Shown here: positions 23,516 to 29,230 of the stretch, piece after piece
Numbering within the stretch: position 1 is the first letter of the stretch
Layout: each line of letters starts with the position of its first letter
Source of the DNA: an uncultured Acetobacteraceae bacterium
Lineage (GTDB): Bacteria; Pseudomonadota; Alphaproteobacteria; Acetobacterales; Acetobacteraceae
DNA: 32,234 nt
Assembly: GCA_903895595.1 (NCBI GenBank)
Contig: CAITUP010000146.1
Span: 1 to 32,234, forward strand
Reading direction: 5' to 3'
The notes under the pieces: model-generated
Database searches by the model: none
The model's input: only the letters and a program-made list of their open reading frames with translations
Told to the model about the DNA's origin: nothing
Translations under genes and position numbers: made by a program

Positions 23516-23554
23516 GCGGAATGGTATAGGCACACCGACGGCCGGGGCAAAGGG
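23462..23554. repeat. 93-bp direct repeat, left copy
   Basis: This copy is identical to 25778-25870 except at one position (C at 23539, T at 25855). It spans codons 1-18 of the proline iminopeptidase gene, the start codon and 39 nt of upstream DNA including the -10 and -35 boxes. Sequence identity ends abruptly on both sides. It marks the left edge of the inserted unit. Confidence 0.97.
23523..23550 (-). promoter_or_regulatory. Probable leaderless promoter of pip
   Basis: On the - strand, TTGCCC (23550-23545), a 16-bp spacer and TATACC (23528-23523) lie 7 nt before the pip ATG at 23515, so transcription should begin at or beside the start codon. The whole promoter falls within the 93-bp repeat. 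Confidence 0.5.
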
Positions 23555-23643
23555 GCAGCGTACTTTAAGGAGTTGGATGCGGTGAGGCTTGTCACCCGCT
23601 CGGGAAACATGCAGCATCCGTGCAACCGGAAGTTGGAGTGACC

Positions 23644-24528
23644 ATGCCTGCCAAGGACGTGATACCGGCATACGACGCACTCATTCGACGGGCGTCCTCG
23701 CCGGGCCGGAGAGATCTGAAAGGTATCGACATCGAAGATAAGTTGATCGCAGTGATAGCGAGCAGCAGGTTGTTTTTGGAAAGCCTGATCCGGGCACCAT
23801 TGGTCTCGAAGATCGTCGGCAAGGAATATTTTATGTTTGTCGGAAATGACGGGAAAAAGACGTCAAGAGCTGTCAACAGCGCACTGTATCTCGATACCTT
23901 TGACGCCGGTCAGCTCCGTTGTGCCCTGTCCTGCCAAACGGATGGCCTTGGTTCGGAAGTGCTCACCAAAATCGTGTACACCGCTGCGATATCCTATTGC
24001 TGCGCTGCCGATCTATTAAAGCAGGGCGATCAGAAAACACCCGGTACATTTTTTGAGGTTTTGATTGGGCACATCGTCGCGGTTGCGTTAGACGTAAACC
24101 CTGAGCAACAAATTCGCGTGCCGACGCTGGATATGGATATCACCATACCAACCGATTACGTCTTCGATCTAGGCCCCCTTAAGAATCGCATTCATCTGCC
24201 GATCAAAATATCGACACGGGAGCGTGTGGTACAGGTATGGGCGCATCAGCGCGTGTTGGACGGCATGCACGGCGTGGCCCGTTTCAAGGGTATTCTTATC
24301 GCGATGGCCGAGACAAACAAACAGAAAGAAACATCGGTTGTCGAGGTATGTCTGCCCAATCAGTGGATCGCATACCAAATGTATATCGCGCAGATGTTCC
24401 GCGTCTACTATTTGGATTTGCCGCAACAATACCTCCGCTTGAAGGATCGATATCCGTTCATTCAAGTGAAGCCGTTTGGCGATTTTTACGAGGAGATAGC
24501 GAAGATAGAGGGGAACGATGTACTCTGA
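23644..24528 (+). CDS. Candidate type II restriction endonuclease, unclassified
   Basis: A 294-residue soluble protein of no family I can name. Its position, paired tail-to-tail with a C5 methyltransferase inside a small mobile unit, makes a restriction endonuclease the best guess. A possible PD-(D/E)xK-like core is visible: E138 in a helix (GTFFEVLIGHIVAVA), then IPTDYVFDLG with D171 and D175, and K188 in HLPIKISTRERVVQV. The residue two before the lysine is P rather than E or D, so the acidic ligand would have to come from E138, a displaced arrangement known in this superfamily. The start at 23644 has GGAG 7 nt upstream. The stop TGA directly abuts the methyltransferase stop. Lower GC than its surroundings suggests transfer. 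The assignment is inference from context. Confidence 0.6.
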   Translation: MPAKDVIPAYDALIRRASSPGRRDLKGIDIEDKLIAVIASSRLFLESLIRAPLVSKIVGKEYFMFVGNDGKKTSRAVNSALYLDTFDAGQLRCALSCQTDGLGSEVLTKIVYTAAISYCCAADLLKQGDQKTPGTFFEVLIGHIVAVALDVNPEQQIRVPTLDMDITIPTDYVFDLGPLKNRIHLPIKISTRERVVQVWAHQRVLDGMHGVARFKGILIAMAETNKQKETSVVEVCLPNQWIAYQMYIAQMFRVYYLDLPQQYLRLKDRYPFIQVKPFGDFYEEIAKIEGNDVL

Positions 24529-25674
24529 TTATTCCGCAGCCGACAGTTCCAAATGCGGCTGTTTAGCACGTCTGAACGGTTGCCAGCCGGCGTCCTTTCC
24601 CGCTGTCTCAAGTACTTTTTTCACTGCCATTCCCACCGCTTTTCCGAGAGGTGGCGGTACAGCATTGCCAATTTGCAGGCGAACGTCATAACGCGTGCCG
24701 TAGAACCGAAAACTATCCGGAAACCCCTGGAGCCTCGCTCCTTCGCGCAGGGTTAACGACCTGTGCTGCTCGGGATGACCGTAACGCCCTCGCGTGAAAG
24801 AATCGAAACCAGCTGTTATCGTCGGGCATTGTCCATCCCACTCCAGACGCCCATAAACGTCAGGCCATCCGCCTTTCGACGAATCGACCTCATTATGGCA
24901 GCTTAGTCGTAAATTTACTGGAATATCAACCCATCCACCTCCCGGTGGCACATGGCGAAACCGTTCCTCGTTGAGAGGGGTGATGCGGCATTTGATATGA
25001 TTGGCAAACCGGACATGCTCGCTAAAGTCGTCTGGCGGCGGCGGCAGATCGCCGATGACATCCCTGATCGTAACATTGTTCCGGGATACTTCGATCTTCG
25101 GCGCTACGTTGGATACATCGCGGCGGATACCGATCATAATAAAGCGGTCTCGCTGCTGTGCCAGACCGAAACTCGCGGAATTCACGAAATACCGATGGAC
25201 ATGATAATCGTCCAACGCCTCCTCCAGTTCGTCCAGCAATCGAACGCCTCTCTTCTGGCCGAAGATTTTTACATTTTCGAACATGAACGCGCGCGGACGA
25301 ATTTCGGAGACAAGGCGAGCGTATTCCAAAACCAAACTGTTTCGTTCATCTGCCGCCAGATGCGCACCTCGTTTTTGTTTGGAAAAGCCCTGGCAGGGCG
25401 GCCCCCCGCTCAATATGTCGACCGATGTCACGCCCAATCTGCTTAGAAGGCTCCGCCCCTCCAGCGTCCGCACATCGGCCACTTCCGCGTGCGGTGCTAT
25501 GTTTCGGTTGTACGTTTCCACGGCCCAAGGGTCGATGTCGCAGGCGTAAATGACGTCCAATCCAGCCTGTCGCAAGCCCAAGGAAAGGCCACCGGCGCCG
25601 GCGAACATCTCGATGCAGGTCAACCGATTCGCAGTGGCTGGAATTTTTGTGATCATGGAGCACAGCAAAGCCAT
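24529..25674 (-). CDS. DNA (cytosine-5-)-methyltransferase
   Basis: A 381-residue C5 DNA methyltransferase with all motifs: I, CIEMFAGAGGLSLGLRQAG (about 20-38); IV, GGPPCQGFS with C94; VI, MFENVK with E133 (followed by IFG instead of the usual G); VIII, LAQQRDRFIMIG; IX, REGARLQGFPD; X, QIGNAVPPPLG. The recognition region lies around 215-300. It should protect the host from the convergent candidate nuclease. Starts at 25674 or 25656 (MITKIPATAN) are possible; neither has a clear Shine-Dalgarno sequence. A copy of the pip promoter lies 165-192 nt upstream and reads toward it. It is clearly distinct from the Dcm at 7263-8645 (different N-terminus, no long C-terminal tail). Confidence 0.94.
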   Translation of the reverse strand: MALLCSMITKIPATANRLTCIEMFAGAGGLSLGLRQAGLDVIYACDIDPWAVETYNRNIAPHAEVADVRTLEGRSLLSRLGVTSVDILSGGPPCQGFSKQKRGAHLAADERNSLVLEYARLVSEIRPRAFMFENVKIFGQKRGVRLLDELEEALDDYHVHRYFVNSASFGLAQQRDRFIMIGIRRDVSNVAPKIEVSRNNVTIRDVIGDLPPPPDDFSEHVRFANHIKCRITPLNEERFRHVPPGGGWVDIPVNLRLSCHNEVDSSKGGWPDVYGRLEWDGQCPTITAGFDSFTRGRYGHPEQHRSLTLREGARLQGFPDSFRFYGTRYDVRLQIGNAVPPPLGKAVGMAVKKVLETAGKDAGWQPFRRAKQPHLELSAAE

Positions 25675-25774
25675 AGACGCATAACATGGTCAAGACCCAC
25701 GAACAAAAAAGCAACCTACGCCGGTATGTTGGCTTTACGCCCAGGATGCATGCCAGCTATTCGCGCCGTCAAAT

Positions 25775-25831
25775 CTACAGGTAGCCGGTCTCGTAAGGGC
25801 CGATATCGGGAAACAGATCACCACGGGGCAT
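25775..25831 (-). pseudogene. Duplicated 18-codon 5' fragment of pip
   Basis: The right-hand repeat copy keeps the pip ATG and its first 18 codons (MPRGDLFPDIGPYETGYL); the next triplet, just across the junction, is the stop TAG. The fragment can make only an 18-residue peptide. It shows which copy is the relic: the intact gene is at 22565-23515. Confidence 0.9.
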
Positions 25832-25870
25832 GCGGAATGGTATAGGCACACCGATGGCCGGGGCAAAGGG
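25778..25870. repeat. 93-bp direct repeat, right copy
   Basis: This is the right copy of the repeat at 23462-23554 (92 of 93 positions identical). It lies directly before the DUF423 gene and supplies its native upstream sequence. Confidence 0.97.
25839..25866 (-). promoter_or_regulatory. Duplicated pip promoter facing the methyltransferase
   Basis: The TTGCCC-16-TATACC promoter is exactly repeated here and reads leftward through the 18-codon relic toward the methyltransferase start 165 nt away. The single substitution between copies falls in the spacer. It may therefore help drive the methyltransferase; this is inference. Confidence 0.4.
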
Positions 25871-25876
25871 ATAGGT

Positions 25877-26230
25877 ATGGGGCGGTTGTGGTTTGGGTTG
25901 GGCGCGCTGACGGGACTCGGTGCCGTCGCGATGGCGGCGTTCACCGCGCATGGGTTGGAGCCGGCATCGCAGCGCATGGCCGGCAGCGCGGTGCAGATGG
26001 AGGGCTGGCACGCCTTGGCGCTGCTCGCCACCGGCTTATGGGCGCCGCGCGGCGGCCGCTGGGCCGATGCCGCCGGCTTCGCCTTCACCGCCGGAATCGT
26101 GCTGTTCTGCGGCGCGGTCTTCACCCTCGCTTTGACAGGCCGGTCCGCGGGCGGGGTCGCCCCGGCCGGCGGCACGCTGCTAATGATCGGCTGGGCCTTG
26201 CTGGCCGTGTCCGCGTGGCGGGCCCGATGA
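25877..26230 (+). CDS. DUF423 family membrane protein
   Basis: A 117-residue protein of the DUF423 (YgdD-like) family with four predicted transmembrane segments: GLGALTGLGAVAMAAFTAHG, WHALALLATGLWA, AGFAFTAGIVLFCGAVFTLA and AGGTLLMIGWALLAVSA. The AFxAHGL and GW/HALxLL patterns are diagnostic. It sits in the inner membrane; function is unknown. Its stop overlaps the start of the rRNA-methyltransferase-like gene by 4 nt (ATGA), an arrangement also seen in gammaproteobacteria, where DUF423 genes neighbour rlmM. Its upstream DNA is the right repeat copy, so the insertion left its promoter region unchanged. Confidence 0.9.
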   Translation: MGRLWFGLGALTGLGAVAMAAFTAHGLEPASQRMAGSAVQMEGWHALALLATGLWAPRGGRWADAAGFAFTAGIVLFCGAVFTLALTGRSAGGVAPAGGTLLMIGWALLAVSAWRAR

Positions 26231-27132
26231 TCCGCTCCTGCTACCTCGCCGCCCCGGGGTTCGAGGCCAAACTGGCCGAGGAACTCAGCCGCCGCGAGGT
26301 CACCATCGACCGCTGGCACGGGCTGCTGGCGCTGTCCCGCGACGAACCCGTCCCCTCCGCCTGGGCACTGGACGCCTGGACCGCGCCGGTCGAAATCGAA
26401 ATTCCGTCCATCAAAGCCGCCGCCGACGCCTTGCGGGCGATCCAGCGCAACTGGGCCGTCTACGCGGTGAAGCATTTCCGGCGGATGACCCTGATCGGGG
26501 AGCGTCTGCCCTCCGTGCAGGTCCGCCCGCTGATCTTCCCCGCCGCCGCGCCGACCTCGCATCTCGGCGCCTGGACCCTGCTGGCGCCGGACCGGCTGCT
26601 GGCCAGCCCGACCAAATCCAGCCCGTTCGTGAACGGCGAAATCCTGTTTCAGGAGGACCGCATCGGCCCCCCAAGCCGAGCCTACCTGAAACTGTGGGAA
26701 GCCTGTGCCCGCCTGCGCCGCTGGCCGCTGCCCGGAGAAACCTGCCTGGACCTCGGCGCCAGCCCCGGCGGCTGGACCTGGGCCATCGCCCAGCTCGGCG
26801 CCACCGTCACCGCCGTGGACAAAGCCCCTCTGGCACCGGACGTCGCCGCGATGCCCGGCGTGAGCTGGCGCAACGACAGCGCCTTCGGCCTGGAACCTGA
26901 GAAAGTGGACTGGTTGTTCAGCGACGTGATCGCCTACCCGGAGCGCCTTTTGGCTCTTGTGCAGCGCTGGATCGAAGCGAAAGCTGCCTGCCACATCGTC
27001 TGCACCATCAAGTTCCAGGGCGAAACCGCGCACGAAACCGCCGAGGCCTTCGCGGCCATTCCCGGCGGGCAGGTGATGCACCTGTTCCACAACAAGCACG
27101 AGCTGACATTCCTTTGGGAGGACCCGGCATGA
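26227..27132 (+). CDS. RlmM-like 2'-O-ribose RNA methyltransferase
   Basis: A 301-residue SAM-dependent methyltransferase of the FtsJ/RlmM type. The N-terminal part (MIRSCYLAAPGFEAKLAEEL onward) resembles the RNA-binding region of RlmM. The Rossmann domain starts near residue 175 with CLDLGASPGGWTWAIAQLGA. The catalytic K-D-K-E tetrad can be placed at the K of AYLKLWEA, D of FSDVIAYP, K of CTIKFQGE and E of KHELTFLW. E. coli RlmM methylates C2498 of 23S rRNA; that target is probable here but not proven. It starts at 26227, overlapping the DUF423 stop, and its own stop overlaps the next ATG (ATGA), so the three genes form an operon. Confidence 0.85.
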   Translation: MIRSCYLAAPGFEAKLAEELSRREVTIDRWHGLLALSRDEPVPSAWALDAWTAPVEIEIPSIKAAADALRAIQRNWAVYAVKHFRRMTLIGERLPSVQVRPLIFPAAAPTSHLGAWTLLAPDRLLASPTKSSPFVNGEILFQEDRIGPPSRAYLKLWEACARLRRWPLPGETCLDLGASPGGWTWAIAQLGATVTAVDKAPLAPDVAAMPGVSWRNDSAFGLEPEKVDWLFSDVIAYPERLLALVQRWIEAKAACHIVCTIKFQGETAHETAEAFAAIPGGQVMHLFHNKHELTFLWEDPA

Positions 27133-27749
27133 TCACCCTCTATCGCTCCCCCGGCTCCTGCGCGTTGGCGTCGCACATCGCGCTGGAAGAGGCCGGCGCG
27201 GACTACACCACCGTTCGGATCGATTTCGCCTCCGGTCAGCAGCGCAGCGATGCGTATCTGAAGGTGAACCCGAAAGGCCGCGTGCCCGCGCTGGTCACCG
27301 ATCGCGGTGTCCTGACCGAAACCCCCGCTTTGCTGGCCTTTATCGCCCAGAACTTCCCCGCCGCGCGTCTGGCGCCGCTGGACGACCCTTTCGCCTTCGC
27401 CCGGGTGCAGGAATTCAACTCGTTCTTGTGCTCCACCCTGCACATCGCGCACGCCCACCGCATGCGCGGCCATCGCTGGTCCGACGATCCCGCCGCGCAT
27501 GAGGCGATGCGCCGCTTCGTGCCGCAATCCGTCGGCGCGGCTTGGGAACTGGTGGAAAACACGATGTTCGCCGGCCCCTGGGTCATGGGGGACGCCTACA
27601 CGATCTGCGATCCCTACCTGTTCACTCTGGCGCGATGGATGGAAGGCGACGGCATCGACCCGGCGCGCTTCCCGAAAGTGCTGAACCACCGCAATCGCAT
27701 GGCGGAACGGCCGAGCGTGCAAAAGGCGCTCGCGGTCGAGGCGGGGTAG
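27129..27749 (+). CDS. Glutathione S-transferase
   Basis: A 206-residue glutathione S-transferase. The N-terminal thioredoxin-like domain begins MITLYRSPGSCALASHIALE, where S and C of the SPGSCALA motif are the beta-class active-site positions; NPKGRVPALVTDRGVLTETP contains the cis-proline and the glutathione-binding E-T/S segment. The helical C-terminal domain runs from about residue 90. It conjugates or transfers glutathione in the cytoplasm; the substrate is unknown. It overlaps the RlmM-like gene by 4 nt and ends 3 nt before the convergent cytochrome gene. Confidence 0.92.
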   Translation: MITLYRSPGSCALASHIALEEAGADYTTVRIDFASGQQRSDAYLKVNPKGRVPALVTDRGVLTETPALLAFIAQNFPAARLAPLDDPFAFARVQEFNSFLCSTLHIAHAHRMRGHRWSDDPAAHEAMRRFVPQSVGAAWELVENTMFAGPWVMGDAYTICDPYLFTLARWMEGDGIDPARFPKVLNHRNRMAERPSVQKALAVEAG

Positions 27750-27752
27750 ACT

Positions 27753-28721
27753 TCATTTCCCCAGCCGGTCGTACCGCACAATCTTGCAGCCTGCCGCCCC
27801 CGGATTTTCGCAACAGGCTCCAATACGAGCGATACTGTCGTCGTAGGCTTGGTGCCACTGGGCCTCGGACTTCAAGTCTCCCGGCGGCATCCAGTGCGAT
27901 TGCGGATAGGCATGGCCCCAGGCGTCCAGCCCGATAACAGGCTTCGCGCCGAAGGACTGGTACATCGTGGTGTGGCAGCTTTCCATATTGCCCATGCGGT
28001 GGCAGCCCGTGCAGGTGTTGCCGTCGGTCGATACCCCGAACGCCTTGGGCCAAGCCTTGAACACCGCACCGACATCGTTGTTGTAAGGCCCGAACGGATC
28101 CGACGGCACCGCCCGCGCCTGGGCAATGAACGGGCTGTACATAAACGGCCCGCTGTCGTGGCAGCTTACGCATGTCAGCTTCGCCGTCTGCGCCGGAGCG
28201 TTCCAGAATTTCGCCGGATCGGGAAAACCGGGACCCGAGGACACGGATGTCGGCGACGGCACCTTCCGCCCATCCACCCCCTTATCAGTCGCCAGAGGCC
28301 CCGGCACCGTCGCCTGGAACCAGCATGTCTTCCCGTTGCGGACGTTGTGCGCGATCACGTCGATCTCATCGTAAAGCGGCGACGTGGCGGAACGAATTTT
28401 CTTCTGTCGGCAGAATGCACTCACCTGCCCGAGCGAATCGTCGCGCAGCACCAACGCGCGGGAGTAGGGCACGCATTGCCCGTCGGTCTTCTGCCCGGGA
28501 TCGGGCGGCAGCAACGCCGGCCGGTCGCAGCTCATGCCGGGGGTATATTCGGTTGGCACCGATCCGTTCACGGTGATCGGTACGGGCGTGCCGTCCTCGC
28601 AACGGAAGGCCGGCACCGCGACGGCCTCGCTGGCGCAGGCGGCGCCGTACTCCATAACCGTTTGTGCCCGAGCGGCGGGGGCGGCGAGCAGAAAGGCCAG
28701 CACGAGAACGAAGGTCTTCAT
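27753..28721 (-). CDS. Diheme c-type cytochrome
   Basis: A 322-residue exported cytochrome. The signal peptide is MKTFVLVLAFLLAAPAARAQ. Two heme-attachment motifs are present: CVSCH at 184-188 and CTGCH at 237-241. Six or more additional cysteines, several in pairs (C104, C133, GACC), could form disulfides. It is the last gene of a three-gene operon, starting inside the stop of the [2Fe-2S] subunit (ATGA). It should carry electrons from the molybdenum enzyme in the periplasm to the respiratory chain. The sequence between the motifs does not match the small mono-heme class; the family is unnamed. A frame extending upstream to 29117 runs antisense to nothing useful and is rejected. Confidence 0.85.
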   Translation of the reverse strand: MKTFVLVLAFLLAAPAARAQTVMEYGAACASEAVAVPAFRCEDGTPVPITVNGSVPTEYTPGMSCDRPALLPPDPGQKTDGQCVPYSRALVLRDDSLGQVSAFCRQKKIRSATSPLYDEIDVIAHNVRNGKTCWFQATVPGPLATDKGVDGRKVPSPTSVSSGPGFPDPAKFWNAPAQTAKLTCVSCHDSGPFMYSPFIAQARAVPSDPFGPYNNDVGAVFKAWPKAFGVSTDGNTCTGCHRMGNMESCHTTMYQSFGAKPVIGLDAWGHAYPQSHWMPPGDLKSEAQWHQAYDDSIARIGACCENPGAAGCKIVRYDRLGK

Positions 28722-29230
28722 CGAACCGCCCCCGCCTGTTCGTGGATCAGATCGCGGATGGCTTGATGATACCGCGCGTAACCGCTGCACCGGCAGATAT
28801 GCGCGCCGACCGCACCCTCGATCGCCGCGTCGATCTCCTGCTCCGGGATCGGCGCGACCCGCAGCCGTTCCAGCAGCATCGTCGTCGCCAGCACGAAACC
28901 CGGAGCGCAATACCCGCATTGGAAAGCGAAATGATGCAGGAATGACTCCTGCACTTTGCTCAAGCCGGACGGTGACCCCACACCTTCGATCGTGGTTACG
29001 TACTCCCCATCCAGCAGCACCGCCGGCGTCGAGCACGCCAGTACCGGCACCGCCACACTGCTTTCCACCCGTCTCACCGCCACCGTGCACGCTCGGCATA
29101 CCCCGATGCCGCAACAAAGCTTGGTGCCGGTCAGGCCCAAATCCTCCTGGAGGAAATCGATCAACGCCAAATCGGCCGGCACATCGCGGGTCACCGGCGT
29201 GCCGTTGATATAAATCGTGACGGCGGTCAT
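28718..29230 (-). CDS. [2Fe-2S] subunit of a molybdenum hydroxylase
   Basis: A 170-residue small subunit of the xanthine-dehydrogenase/aldehyde-oxidoreductase family. The N-terminal plant-type ferredoxin domain holds one cluster (C40, C45 and C48 in LCCGIGVCRACTV, with C66); the C-terminal helical domain holds the second (C105 and C108 in FQCGYCAPG, C146 and C148 in HICRCSGY). All eight ligands are present. It has no signal peptide and probably leaves the cell by hitch-hiking on the Tat signal of the large subunit. It overlaps both neighbours by 4 nt. This is the IorA/AldG-like type without a separate FAD subunit, so electrons go to the cytochrome. Confidence 0.95.
   Translation of the reverse strand: MTAVTIYINGTPVTRDVPADLALIDFLQEDLGLTGTKLCCGIGVCRACTVAVRRVESSVAVPVLACSTPAVLLDGEYVTTIEGVGSPSGLSKVQESFLHHFAFQCGYCAPGFVLATTMLLERLRVAPIPEQEIDAAIEGAVGAHICRCSGYARYHQAIRDLIHEQAGAVR

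Larger units (their letters stand above)
23555..25777. mobile_element. Inserted restriction-modification-like unit
   Basis: About 2.2 kb lies between two copies of a 93-bp direct repeat; the repeat period is 2316 bp. It contains a candidate restriction endonuclease gene and a convergent C5 DNA methyltransferase gene and nothing else: no transposase, integrase or terminal inverted repeat. Without it, pip and the DUF423 gene would be divergent neighbours with 45 nt between start codons. The base composition of the left gene is visibly poorer in GC than the host genes. The pattern fits insertion with long target duplication, a mode reported for restriction-modification genes in Helicobacter. Confidence 0.8.

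Noticed and set aside
23582-23640. Possible 18-codon GTG-started leader peptide just before the endonuclease candidate
   Set aside because: An AAGGAG lies upstream and the TGA is 3 nt before the endonuclease ATG, but the peptide is too short and unconserved to call; it could be chance.
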